A model generated the notes under the pieces. It was not told the origin of the DNA. It ran no database searches and saw only the letters and a list, made by a program, of their open reading frames with translations. From positions 67,055,041-67,119,040 of the forward strand of contig JAQMRL010000008.1 in the NCBI GenBank assembly GCA_035578175.1: a stretch of DNA of 64,000 bases. The letters run 5' to 3'. The position numbers and the translations under genes were made by a program. Shown piece after piece: positions 32,247-43,736 of this stretch. Source of the stretch: Catonia carolina. Its lineage: Eukaryota; Arthropoda; Insecta; Hemiptera; Achilidae. Positions within the stretch are counted from its first letter, which is position 1; the number at the start of each line of letters is the position of its first letter.

Positions 32247-33624
32247 TTATGTATAAAATTAAAATTAAATTTTTACAACGTCAGTCTCGTTATTTAATAG
32301 TTACACCTCGTATTTAAAAATATAAAAGTACACTTATTACATTCATATTTGTTATTTATTGGTACGTTAATTCATCTACAAATAAGATATTTTCTCTGGG
32401 GAATCCCAGGACTAAGGAACCCAACCTACATGTACATGTAGGTTGCACACGACTACTTTAGATGATTGGAATGTTAGAGAATTAATGATCGAATAAGTCA
32501 GTAAGGGTCTTAGTCTTTATACATGTGGAAGAATACTGATTTGAAAACGATTGTAAAACATTTTACTCAATTAAATTACAAATGCATTACAAAATTTAAT
32601 AAATTAACTCATATAACAAGTTTAAAATCAAGACTATATTTAAAAAATAGTCGATACAGTAATTCCACAAGGGTAAGAACAACAGTTGACATTGAAAATG
32701 TCTGCAACAATAATAAAAATAATTATGAACTAACAGTAGGTTTCACTATTGAATAAAATGTCATACGGTGTTAACACTTGTTATAAATAGAACAATACAT
32801 TTTTATATAGGATAGAAATAAAAAACCAGTCAATTGTCTCTTCATACATTTCCATAAATATCTTCTTTGTAAATGTGAATGATTACCAATGAAAAATTAA
32901 ATACATAAATATATTTCAACTAAATATTGAGAAATACGAGTATAATGAGACATCAAATAGAATGTAAAATGAGAAAAAGTATGGTAGGGGCAGTTAGGAA
33001 GAGAGAGGAGGGAAAGAGAGAGAGCGACCGTGCCCTTGTACAATGATGATGGAATCCAAGGTAAATACAGAACAGTATAAAACGAAACGAATAATATTAA
33101 CAAAATATCCGATACAAAGTACTGCAACAATAGAACTAACAATATTGATAATAAAGGACTACAAAGTAATAAGATTTTCTATTATAGGGAATTTAAATTA
33201 TATTAGTTCTAAAATAGAAAGAAAACATAATAAAAAAAATCTTACTGAACAATTTCATAAAATTCAAGGGCTTAAAATTCGTCTGACTGCATTTAACTAA
33301 ATTGTATAATGTGATTGGCGTAAAATACAGAAGTTCTTTAACAAAAAATTATCAATGTGATAAATTAATTATTATTCAATTTGGGGGGGGGGAGCGTCAG
33401 AGATTTTAGAGGAAGGAAAAGGATGCTTGAGATTTATTGAGGTTATCGAAAATTATCAGAAAGATTTGAGGCAAACGCAAGAATTCGTTAGAATGTAACT
33501 CGTAGTTCGAGCTGTTCACTGCCCCCGTGTTCAGTTAAATCCAATAACACAAAGTTTACTATTCAAGGGTTCCAGGGAAGAAAATTAAATTTTTATTTCA
33601 TAATTTTAAACATACTAGTAGACA
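32247..33624. other. No supported gene
   Basis: It contains a perfect 24-bp palindrome at 32422-32445, an A+T-rich stretch with frames of 77-85 codons that look random, a short GAGAG-rich patch near 33000-33030 and a G run near 33384. No family is recognised. Confidence 0.35.
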
Positions 33625-34135
33625 TTTTTTTACAGATTTGCATGAAAAAAAACATAGAAAACTGCTAATTCCGCGTAACTAAGCGTTGTACAAGAAATAT
33701 TTGGCATAAACATTGTGTTTTAATGTTCTACAACCTTAGTTTATACACTTTTGCTCTCAAATTCATATTAAAACCGATATATAAAAATAAAAACATTTTT
33801 TCAACGAGAGCACAGACCCCCAACAATTTAAGCAAACATGGCGGATACCCTATCTTGTAAGGCATTAAAAATGTAGTAAATGAGGCAATTTAAAAAAACA
33901 TCGTAGACCGTTTTTGAGAAAATTGCAAAAAAGTGAAAAATCGCACGAGTAAACTAATACTTTCGGTTAACCGATTTTGATGAATCATCGCTAAAAACAC
34001 TCTCGATCAAGTCACCTTTCTACTAACAAAACAAACTAAATCAAAATCGGTTTATCCGTTTGGGAACTACGATGCCACACATAGATACACACGTCAAACT
34101 TATAACATCCCTTTTTTCAGTCGGGGTTAAAAAAA
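33625..34135 (+). mobile_element. Family A internal part fused to an RTE-like tail
   Basis: Second module (ACTAAGCGTTGTACAAG), CATGGCGGATACCCTATCTT, CGTTTTTGAGAAAATTGC and GGTTAACCGATTTTGATGAA follow family A. From about 33985 it switches to CGATCAAGTCACC...ATCGGTTTATCCGTTTGGGA, ...CACGTCAAACTTATAACATC, the same tail block as near 28350-28440. This suggests a variant of the family with a different 3' end or a LINE tail inserted there. Confidence 0.6.
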
Positions 34136-34221
34136 AGAAATTTAATTTTTCAAGAGAACGAATACTGTTTAATTTATTTTAAATGATCTTACTTTTTTAT
34201 CCTAAATATGAGTAGCTTACG

Positions 34222-34527
34222 TTGCAATCTGTTCAATTTAAAAACAATAAGCAACCCATGATTAGATGAGATGTGGGTGACTTATGTATGACGTGTAAAT
34301 GAGGTGTAATGTTGTACAGCTCAGGCCTACCATTTCTGAGAGAGTATCGTTAATTGAACCTCAAGTAATAAGTTACACCAGTAACCATTGTCCAGTATTC
34401 AAATCAGTATAAAAGTAACTATACTTTTACTAGGATTTAAACTATGGAACCTTAGGCTCGGAAATCAGTGGTTAAACAGCTGACTAGCGGCGACAAATTT
34501 ACCACTAGACCAAACCGGTGGGTTTTA
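34222..34527 (-). mobile_element. Family C tRNA-derived SINE, minus strand, near full length
   Basis: In reverse it reads CCACCGGTTTGGTCTAGTGG (A-box region), CAGCTGTTTAAC, a B-box-like GTTTAAATCC, and the body to GTTGCTTATTGTTTTTAAAT, GAACAGATTGCAACGTA. About 305 bp; the pol III boxes carry several changes. Confidence 0.8.
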
Positions 34528-35979
34528 CATTGTTAAACAACAAAAATTATTAATTTTCATCTGATTTTAATTATAGTAATTATTCGTAAAGTCATTTTAG
34601 ACACATCTGGAAGCTCTCCTTGCAACCCACATTCTCAGCGTTTTTCACTGTAAGCGCTTCTCATTTCTTTCGTCCATTCGGTGTTCATTTTCGCCACGTT
34701 GTTTGTAAGGTATCCAGAGATTCCTTTGGGCATGTTGGTGCAAGCTCCCCAGAATCGGTGAACCAGTATGCGCCTCGTGAAGCGACGACGGATTCCGATA
34801 TCTGACGGTGGTTACTACATACGTTAGTTCTATTTAAAAGACAAGTTATTAGGCATGCTAAACTTCCTTCAAAACAACAAAGGTGGGACAGATTAACCTA
34901 TCCGTTTTAGAACTATGGTTGTAAGCCGTAGAGCTCTTCTCGTCAGTTCAGAAAACAAATGCAAAGCCACCATTTTGAGGTGTGCCCTTTGCACACCTTA
35001 AAATCTGAACCTTACCATTTACGGCAGAAATTTTTACCAGTTCTGACTGTTTTAACTCAGCCTAGGAAAACGATCCCTATATCATATTATATTAATCATT
35101 ATATCATATTATTAAGAGAAATAATTGCACTTTCAAAATAAAGAATTATCACTTTTTAACCACTTTTGACTTATACTCCTTCTACCAGGCACCCTAATAT
35201 TCTTACAACTACAAATTTCAGCAATCACTGAATTCTAAAAATAATTGTAACACTACAAAAAACAATTCAGAAAGAATTTACACAACTAACGTACAATGAA
35301 TATTATGTAATATTCAACCTTCAAAACGATTTTGAAATGCACACAAAAACACAGTAATAACAATAATACATCAATTAACTCAGAATTATAATTTAATTTC
35401 TAGTTTCTACCAATGGTTTTCAATTAGGTTAAAGGGAAAACTAACTATAAACCAATTAGCATTCGTTTATTTTCTTCAAACGATTTTGTTATAGTTAATA
35501 GTTTGTATGAAACTTAATCGGTTTAAATGCTAAATGAGATTGTATTAAATTTTACAATAGTTCATACACTTGGGAAGAGATGATAAGTACTTTTATGTAA
35601 AGACATAAAATGGTAAGAATTACATTAACGTATTTATGGATTCAATTCCTCTATTAAAAGAGGAATTACATAGGAAATTGGATTTTAAGTGGAATAAAAT
35701 TGACATAAAATTAATTAGAAAAAAACAATAAGTGGGCTATAATTTTTATAAATCTATACTTATTTTTATAATCTCAAAATTATGAATTTCATTAACTTCG
35801 TCTACCTAAAAAAAACATAATTACTTAAACTTTAAGGTTACCTACAAAACTTTACTGGGTTGAAAATTTGCTATCTTCACTCTCCTCTCTACAGGAAACA
35901 TTGTATTGTTCAAAATTTATTTAGCAGTTTATTGTATAAAATTGTATAGTTTTTCCAGAAAGACAAATAATGTGTTGTT
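34528..35979. other. No supported gene
   Basis: A G+C-richer patch at 34610-34800 has coding-like composition on both strands (61 codons plus; minus reads KMNTEWTKEMRSAYSEKR to a stop) but no motif I recognise. Its first part recurs near 16968. The rest is A+T-rich. Confidence 0.35.
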
Positions 35980-36298
35980 TAGGTCATCAGCAAAAACGCT
36001 GGTTTGAACCTCTAAAAGAGGCTTTACTAAGTACAACCAGGAGTGAAATGGTTTACTTTGCCTTCCTCACTGAGCGGAAAAGTATGCTTATCAGCATGCA
36101 AGCCCTGTGAAAAGCATCTACCTTCCACCCTGCAAATGATAACTTCACTTCATTCAGTACAGGGTCTAGCTGTATAATGAAATGTATTACTCTCAGAGGA
36201 GCTAACTCTGACTAGTGTCTTATAAACCTCTACCTCTTTTGTTCTTAAATGCTTCAGTCGTATAATTGGCTGACCATGTGATATGAAACAGAAAACAA
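35980..36298 (-). mobile_element. Family B retroposon, minus strand, head-truncated
   Basis: Starts with GTTTAGGTCATCAGC (the reverse of the family's 3' end) and runs to GGCTGACCATGTGATATGAA, ACAG, where the family's first ~80 bp are missing. 5' truncation is what reverse-transcribed elements commonly show. Confidence 0.8.
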
Positions 36299-36699
36299 CA
36301 AAAAATCGATCTGATAATTCCATTTGCCTTCACTTATTTATATCTTCCATGGCGTAAAAGTAAATCGAGAAAAAACTATTCAACAACCTGAAATTGATAA
36401 ATGAAATTACTTCTGTAAACAGAAGTTTATGTAATATAAGTACAGTATTACTGTTTTGCGGGAGTCGAAGGGATTTCTATGCATCCCGTACCCTACATCC
36501 GATCGTATTCTATCTTCGTAATCAGGGAATCTCACGGAAGGTCCTTGAGATTCCGCAGCGTCTTCACTTCTCTGTATCCATGTTTTCCAAGAGCGACCTC
36601 TCCTCCTTCTAATTTCTAGATGGAAGAGGAAGGCTTTTTCAATAACAATTATAACCTATAAACATACTCGTACAATCAGCTGATTATATTATTAAGCAC
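36299..36699. other. No supported gene
   Basis: A 72-codon frame (36394-36612) includes YLRNQGISRKVLEIPQR, vaguely like a transposase helix-turn-helix, but too short and isolated to call. Confidence 0.3.
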
Positions 36700-36707
36700 T
36701 GCATGTT

Positions 36708-37038
36708 GACCCACTGGGTTGGTCTACAAGTTAAGTCGTCGCGGCGAGTCAGCTATTTAACAGCTGATTTTCGGAGACGAAGGTTCCTGGTTCAAATTCT
36801 AGTAAAGATAGTTACTTTTATACGGATTTTAATACTAGACAGTGGTTACCGGTGTACTTTGATGGATGGGGTTCAATTAACCATACTCTCTCAGGAATTG
36901 ACGGCCTTGGTCTGTACAAGACTACACCTCATTTACACGTCATACAAATCATCTCCATCTTACTGGGCCATTGGGTTGCTTATTGTTCTGAATTGAACAG
37001 ATTGCAACGTACACATTAGGAATTAAAATAAATAGTAT
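36708..37038 (+). mobile_element. Family C tRNA-derived SINE, full length, with target duplication
   Basis: Head ACCCACTGGGTTGGTCTACA, GCGAGTCAGCTATTTAACAG, B box GGTTCCTGGTTCAAATTC, body to GATTGCAACGTACACATTAG, and an A-rich AATTAAAATAAATAG tail. TGCATGTT at 36700-36707 and 37039-37046 forms an 8-bp target duplication. This is the best copy for defining the family (about 330 bp). Confidence 0.9.
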
Positions 37039-37221
37039 TGCATGTTAACGCGCTCTGTAATCTATGTGTTCAGTACGAGATGCAAAATACGAGTGAACTA
37101 CTGCGGCTCTTATACGCATGCGCGCATAATGTTTCTCAGGTACAATCTGACAACGCTGGTAAATGTTCTGATTGGTCTAAACGCGCGGAAAAGTAGAGCT
37201 CATCAACCGTAAAACGCATTA

Positions 37222-37410
37222 TAGTGGTACATAACTTAAGTTCCAAGTTTCAACTTCGTAAGATATTCCGTTCGAGAGATATTTTTTTTCATATACACAC
37301 ACCTATCACGTTTTATTTAAAAAAACATGTTTCATGGGTTCAGGGGGGCCTGAAAACAGGTTATTTCCGTGAAAAATCGACATGAGACAAGATTTCTCTT
37401 GCTCTGTTTG
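37222..37410 (+). mobile_element. Family A right-end fragment
   Basis: TAACTTAAGTTCCAAGTTTC, GAGATATTTT, a CA tract, AACATGTTTCATGGGTTCAG and AATCGACATGAGACAAG match the last third of family A. The terminal hairpin is degraded (TCTCTTGCTCTGTTTG). Confidence 0.65.
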
Positions 37411-38139
37411 TAAGTAAAAAACCAGTATGCCATTCGAGCAAATTGAATACTTCTAAAGAATAATACGAAACTGTGTACTTTTACTTATATGTATTTAATA
37501 CATTATATGACACAAGAAAGATCATGTTAGAAGATGTAGGCTAAATCAAAATTTAATCACGTCCTACAATGAACCGATAGAAAGGTTGAGAAGGTTACAT
37601 GCTGTATCATAAGCCTGTACCTACATGCATATAGAATATCAACCTATTTAAAATAGAGTTTGTCAGAGCACGTATTTCATATTGAATTACAAAGAGAACA
37701 TAAAAATGCAAATAGAAAGGATATACGACCGGATCCTATAAGGGTAGTCGCGTGTCTTCATAAAGTGTAAAAAAATTATATTAGATGAACATACATCCAA
37801 GCAGAGTTACATCAAACAACTTAATTTCTGAAACAAAAATGGTGATTTCAACTAACTGGTTTAACTTTCTCGGAATTTTTCAAGCAGTACTAGGTTTCAC
37901 GGGGAGTCTGTAAAACAATTTCATTCAAATTATAGATTTTCAGAAAAAAAAAAAAATTAAAATTCCCTCTCCAATGGTGTATTAACCATATTTCTAGGAA
38001 AACCAGAAAATACTTTTTACGAAAATTATGTTCGTTTATTGTAAAAAAATTATTTTTTAAAGAACGTTAAAGTTTATTAATTCATTTTTTTTATCAAGAG
38101 GTATTATTTATTTAAATTTCCTATTTCCAATGGGAAATT
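37411..38139. other. No recognisable feature
   Basis: A+T-rich, no family or coding signal identified. Confidence 0.4.
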
Positions 38140-38565
38140 AAAAAGTAGGAAATGAAAATATACAAGAAGTTGGGGAATTCTGCTATCTAGGAAATAAAAT
38201 AACAAAGGATGGTAGAAGAACAAAAGTGATATCAAAAGTAGGATTGCTCAAGCTAGAAAAGCCTTTGAAATGAAAAACAGCTGACTACAAACGTTGATTT
38301 ACAGATTAGGAAAAATTTATAAAAACACTATGTTTGGAGTGTAGCATTTTATGGAAGTGAAACGTGGGTGATAAGGGGCAGTAGAGAGAAGATGATAGAA
38401 GCTTTTCAAATGTGGTGTTATAGGAAAATGTTAAAGATTAGGTGGGTGGACAAAATAAGAAATTAACAGGTTCTTAGGCGAGAGGATGAAAAAAGAAGTA
38501 TATGGAAGCATCTTACAGAAGAAGGAATAGGAAGGAAAACTGCATTAAACCAGTCGAGAGACTGA
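38140..38565 (+). pseudogene. LINE reverse-transcriptase tail, degenerate
   Basis: Translated fragments read IQEVGEFCYLGNKITKDGR (the YLG..I..DGR block after the RT core) and, across frameshifts, LQI(R)KN..K..VWSVAFYGSETW and EAFQMWCYRKMLKIRWVDKI. The 3' end, CCAGTCGAGAGACTGATCAC then A-rich, matches the reverse of the fragment at 49300-49775. It is one LINE family in two copies of opposite orientation. Several frameshifts make it non-functional. Confidence 0.75.
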
Positions 38566-38589
38566 TCACATAAAAAAATATATTTTTTT

Positions 38590-38752
38590 AAATTCCAAAT
38601 GTGTACATTGCAATCTGTTCAATTCAGAACAATAAGCAACTTCTCTGACCCAATGAGATGAAGATGATGTGTATGACGTGTAAATAAGGTGTAGTCTTGT
38701 ACAGACCCAGGCCGACTATTCCTGAGAGAGTTATGGTTAATTGAATCCCCAA
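38590..38752 (-). mobile_element. Family C SINE, 3' half
   Basis: From GTGTACATTGCAATCTGTTC to GGTTAATTGAATCCCC on the plus strand, the reverse of the C family body. It breaks where a family B fragment starts. Confidence 0.7.
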
Positions 38753-38754
38753 AA

Positions 38755-38925
38755 ACTCTACCGCCTTTAAAAACTCTACCTCTTCTGTTCTTAAATAGTT
38801 CAGTCATATAATTGGCTGACTATGTGATAAGAAACAGAACTATGTTTTGTAGCCCTGGAACCAACAGATCGAGTGCAATTAATTCCACACTCCACCTGCC
38901 CGTTATGGACAACTACAAAATATAG
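38755..38925 (-). mobile_element. Family B fragment, head portion, minus strand
   Basis: CTCTACCTCTTCTGTTCTTA through CACACTCCACCTGCCCGTTA is the reverse of the family's first 150 bp. The 3' part is absent at the junction with the C SINE. Confidence 0.7.
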
Positions 38926-39014
38926 AAAGCTGAAATTTTTATGGAATATGAAGCTTACCTGATAATTTAAATTGAATGCGTCATTTTAAAAACTATTAAT
39001 TATATATGTTGTTC

Positions 39015-39395
39015 AGGTAATCAGCCGAAAAGCTGGTTACAGCCTCTTGAGGTTTAACTATATTAAACTAAGAGTTAGGTGGTTTACCAGTGCCTTCTTC
39101 GCCGAGTTAAAAAGTATGCTTATCAGCATGGCAGGCCCACTGAAAAGCACATATTTTCCACCCTGCAAATGACACCTTCACTTCATTCACTACAGGGTCT
39201 GGGTGTACAATGAAATTTATTACTTTCAGAAGAGATAACTCAGATTAGTGTCTTTCACATCTCTACCTCCTCTAATCTTAAATTCAGTAATTTAATTGAA
39301 CCACATGATAAGAAACAGAACTATTTTTTTGGCCCTGAAACTAACAGGTTGAATATAAATAATTTAACACTCCACCTGTCTGTTATGTGCAAAAA
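39015..39395 (-). mobile_element. Family B retroposon, minus strand, near full length
   Basis: Begins ATCAGCCGAAAAGCTGG (reverse of the 3' end) and ends CACTCCACCTGTCTGTTATG. It is more diverged than the copies with intact target duplications. Confidence 0.75.
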
Positions 39396-40808
39396 TGTTA
39401 TGTATATATTTATTTTATTTATAACCACCCAACCACTACGGCCAGTCTAGTCAGTCAGCTGAAACTTACTAAACACTGGTAGGGCGAAAATTTTTGGATA
39501 TTTTCAGTTTTCTGTAAGCGACAACCAAATCCGAATTCCCTGACGGGTTACACAATTCTCCCAACACCTGCGTCTAGCGCGCCAATCTGACTAGAGTCTG
39601 TCTACGCTAAGAGTACTCCGACGTAGGCAACCAGCAATACAAGTGAGCAGCGTATTAATACGCACAGCATGATCAAAAACAAAATTCCATACAACACTGA
39701 TTCGCTCTAAGCTTAATATAATAAAAACACGTTCAATTCATTTTTTAGAAAATGTTTTATAAATCAACATCAGTTTACTGCTAAAATTTTACTATTGTTA
39801 CTCCTACATTGTTATTTTTAAACAGTTTTAAACAATTCGACAGAACGTAATTAAAACATAACTTACTTATTAAATATGTATTTTAAATGATTAAAATATT
39901 AATAGTTAGGTAATAAAAGTAACTACTTTTCAACATAACGGGTAAAATTTTTAATTTAACTTTCGGAGAAAGAATTAGATCGGTACAGAAACAAACAAAC
40001 GATCAAAATTACTTAATTAGTTCTTGGAATTATTTCTGTTAAAAGTGCAAAAACTTATAAAATTTTGAACTAACAAAACAACACCTATATTTATTAATTT
40101 ACTACCTATTTTAATTTTTTTTGACTGAAAATTTTTAATCATGAAATAATATGGTTTAAACATTGAAATAATTAAGTAACGCAAGTATACATTGCTACAA
40201 AGTAAACCACGATGCAAAACGTATTACACACACAATTAGGACTGAATTGCGGTTTAAAAAAGAGATTGGTACATTCCTGTAATGAGTCAAGAGAACGTTC
40301 CTTGAAACGTGACAAAATAACAATAACAAAACACATACGCGTGTTTCAGACAACAAGTTCTTCGTTCATGTTGATAAATTACAATGTAACAAAAGAATGG
40401 CGAAGTCATTGATCCGATTTCCTGGAATGTATGGTGGGTGAAGTTGAACTGTTCATAATAAAAAATCACATGTAAAATTGAGCATGCAAAAAATATCTGC
40501 AATCTAAAAGTTAAAAACAAGACTGCAAGAATGGTAATTGTAATTAAATCTGTTAACAAACATCATTACTGAATTGGTTTTAACGCCTAAATGGAATTTA
40601 AGAAAGTATTAAGACTTAAAAAATAATTAGGGAATGCTGAAAAATACCGACCAAACCAAGATTTTGTTTTCTCCACAAATTCCTTAAGTTTTGTTTTCTA
40701 TACAATTTTGTGATTCATAATTAAAATTTCAGAGTCGCTGCCCAGAATCAAACCCGATACGTGGGAACTTTACTTAATAGTAAGATTAAATACACTATAA
40801 CTAAAAAA
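39396..40808. other. No supported gene
   Basis: A G+C-richer patch near 39490-39660 has no recognised motif. The rest is A+T-rich with overlapping 66-90 codon frames on opposite strands that look random. Confidence 0.4.
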
Positions 40809-41814
40809 TATGGTATAAAACACTCACTACTTTACCTTACCAATGTAAATAATAATCAGTATAACCTTTGTTTAATCATAAGTACACAATGAAAAACCTA
40901 ATTTTAATCATGAGTGAATAATGTAAAAAGAAAATCAACATGTTTTTAGCGATTGGTGTGGGTGTGTGTGCGCGCGCGCGGATGTGAACAAAATATCTCT
41001 AGAACGGAACATCGTACGAAGTTGAAACTTGAAACTTAAGTTAGATACTACTAGAGGACCCGACGAGAACATTTTCATCAAAATCGGTCAACCGGAAGTA
41101 CTAGTTTATTCGTGTCATTTTTCACTTTTTTGCGATTTTCTCAAAAAAGGCTCCTACGACTTTTTTAAAAATCGCCTCATTTGCTAAATTGTTATGCTCT
41201 ACAAGATAGGGCTTACTCTATCTTGTAGAGCATAAAAATTTAGAGCCCATTTATGCTGAAATTCTTAGGAAGGCAGAGCTCTCGTAGAACAAAATTGTTT
41301 TAATTAAATTGCGGCCTTAATTCTAGAGCAACTAATCTAAGTAGTAGAAGTTTTAAAAACCTTTAACTTTTATTTCGAATATTTTTTGCACAACCCTTAG
41401 TTTAGCGGCAATTGGTGATTTAGTGATTTTGTAATCAAAGTTATAGAAAATTAAAAAACCTGCAACTTTCATTTATAGCATTTTTCTCTACAGAGCCTAG
41501 TTTAGAGGCCATTACTGATTTTCTGTATTTTTTTCCATCAGAATCGGTAAAAATGGGATTTTTAAGATCGCGGGCTTAGCGTGCATTTTACGACAAAAGT
41601 GTATATAAAAAGTTGTAGAAAATTATAAAACCTACAATTTTTTTTTAAAGCATTTTTCTTCTACAGAGCCTACTTTAGCGTATATTAGTGATTTTTAAGT
41701 TCAATGGACGTTGGATTTTCGTTTTACATTGTTTACTGAGATTAAACATAGGTTACCTATATGTTTTATTATTTACATTGGCAAGAGAAAGTTGTAAGAG
41801 TGTTTCACACCAGA
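40809..41814. mobile_element. Family A 5'-to-5' chimera (two left ends facing outward)
   Basis: The plus-strand left end TATGGTATAAAACACTCACT (40809) runs about 130 bp to AAAATCAAC. At about 40938 it joins a minus-oriented copy that enters at ATGTTTTTAGCGATTGG and runs to the other left end, TGTTTCACACCAGA (41814). Both outer boundaries are therefore left termini and the right-end hairpin is missing. Three GTTRTAG modules are present instead of two. A 17-bp-arm hairpin lies at 41193-41234. Confidence 0.8.
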
Positions 41815-42555
41815 TTTTTTGTTTAATATTTCCCTTATTGTAGCTACTAAAATTTCATAAATATTAAAAATAATATTATCCTTAAAGAAAGTACACAAAG
41901 TATGGAGAACAGAAGACATAAAAAGTTCTGCGAATACACAATAAAACGGGGGGAAAGTCACCGTGTAGGCAATTATGTATTCAAAAATATGCAAACAAAA
42001 ATACGATTACGTTAATCCTTAAGTACGTACAACATAAAACTAAGCGCAGAAATACATTTTCAGAATTATACCCGAAAATATTGTTACAAGATTACTAGGA
42101 TAAAATTTAATGAATGAATTTATATCAAGCAGAAAACTAACAGCAACAAATAAAACAAGCCTAGGGTAATATAAATTGTGTTATCATACGAAAACATTTG
42201 TTTTATCTTTATGTTCTTGAAATAATATTGTAATAAAAAGTTCTTATCAAAATGTTTTGTTATCAAAATTCATTAATACTTTAATATAATTAGAAGTCTA
42301 AAACATTTTTGTTTTACACGAATGCATGCACAGTTGTGTCATTTATAAAATAAAGAATATTCATAGAACACGTGTCAACCGTCACATCTTTTTATGACTA
42401 ACTATACACAGAGTGGCGCAAAAGTCACTTAACCCTATGTAAAAAATAATACAAATAACAAAAAATTAACAATAGCTAAATGTAGTACAATAACTTACTT
42501 AAGTACTTACTTACTTACTTAAATACTTACTTAAGTATTTGGATATACTTAAAAA
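41815..42555. other. No supported gene; possible isolated mariner terminus
   Basis: Near 42408-42440 CACAGAGTGGCGCAAAAGTC, ACTTAACC resembles a mariner inverted-repeat end (ACAGRGTGGCGCAAAAGT). No partner end was found. The rest is A+T-rich. Confidence 0.3.
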
Positions 42556-43148
42556 TCTGGTGTGAAACACTCACACAGCTTTCTCTTGCAAATGCAAATA
42601 ATTGTGGTATAAGGGGGTTATTCAATAGAGAAATCCCCACAAGTTGGATGACAAACTTTGTTATATAATAACTTTGAATGTTTTTTGTACCATTTATTAC
42701 ATTAAGAGATGCATTATTTTTTAAATAATTAGAAATACTAATTTGATTTAAAGTTGAAGTTTTAAATTTAAGTTGGTCCAAAGGGTGAAGTTCAACGAGA
42801 AGTTTCAGAAATTGACTTGTCAGGGTATAAAAAATAATTTAAAAATAGTCGTTGATATTAATTTATTCTTTAATTTTTTTAACATGTTATTTGTTTTTGT
42901 CACACTACATAATTAACAACATAACCTTACAATAGAAATAAACAAAAAAACTAACCTCAATAAATACCTAATTTTAATCATGAGTGAAAGACGCAAAATT
43001 AAAATCAACCTCAGTTTGACTTAAAAATACGGAAAATTACTCTTTCTCGCTAAACTATGCTCTGTAGAGAAAAATGCGCTAAATAAAAGTTGTCGATCTT
43101 TTAATTTCCTATGATTTGATTATAAACACTTGTAAAATGCGTATATTT
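42556..43148 (+). mobile_element. Family A left half, split by a 307-bp TG...CA element
   Basis: TCTGGTGTGAAACACTCACA at 42556 runs to AATGCAAATAAT, is interrupted at 42603-42909, and resumes TAATTAACAACATAACC through the first module to CTTGTAAAATGCG, where it stops. Confidence 0.8.
42603..42909. mobile_element. 307-bp element with TG...CA ends and perfect TAAT duplication
   Basis: Begins TGTGGTATAAGGGGGTTATT and ends TTGTCACACTACA. TAAT occurs at 42599-42602 and 42910-42913, and the host family A reads continuously when one TAAT plus the insert is removed. Size and ends fit a solo LTR or a small TIR element. The short TGTRGTRT inverted ends do not decide between them. The 84-codon minus frame through it is unrecognised. 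Confidence 0.7.
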
Positions 43149-43149
43149 T

Positions 43150-43523
43150 TATTATTGACTCATATCGAAAATCTCTGTCCTCGAAATCTCCATAGATTCA
43201 CCTTTTTAAGCGAAGTAATTTATTGAATGAGTCAGTCTCGATCTGTCGGTGATTGAATGATCGAATTGCATAGTGATTAACGGTTACTTGTAGAGAAGGT
43301 CAGCGTTACTGTGTATTGTTTAACGTTATTTCGGTATCTTTTGAAGTAGTACTTAGTAAATTGGTTAATTTTATTTACTGTTATTAGTTAATTATAATTA
43401 GTTTGTTATTTATTAATTGTAATTTACTTGTAGATTTTAGACACTTAATTTAATTGTAATTTTTAAACTATAGTTTGTTAATTATTTAATTTACCCATAT
43501 CCCGAAACCTTAGAGATAAGTGT
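43150..43523 (+). mobile_element. Possible LTR 3' part
   Basis: It ends CCCATATCCCGAAACCTTAG, AGATAAGTGTCACA, like the solo LTR end at 10762-10793. Upstream is a promoter-like G+C-richer zone and long (T/A)-rich 3' sequence. No left terminus or duplication was found, so it is a fragment at best. Confidence 0.35.
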
Positions 43524-43736
43524 CACAGTTTTTTAATATAATTATGTAATTACGGAGATGATTGTAGAAAATCAAACAAACTGACTGAGCGTGGAATGTA
43601 GAAGTACTATATTGTAACACCTAAACCTAGGTTCGTTCGGGATCTCGGTATAATAAATAATATACAAACTTTCTTCTAAATATTTATCCGCTTTATCAGA
43701 ACATGGTAGAATGAATCATAATAAAAACAAAGTTCT

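Noticed and set aside
36394..36612. 72-codon frame with a transposase-like helix-turn-helix
   Set aside because: Only a vague resemblance (YLRNQGISRKVLEIPQ), with no further transposase motif on either side.
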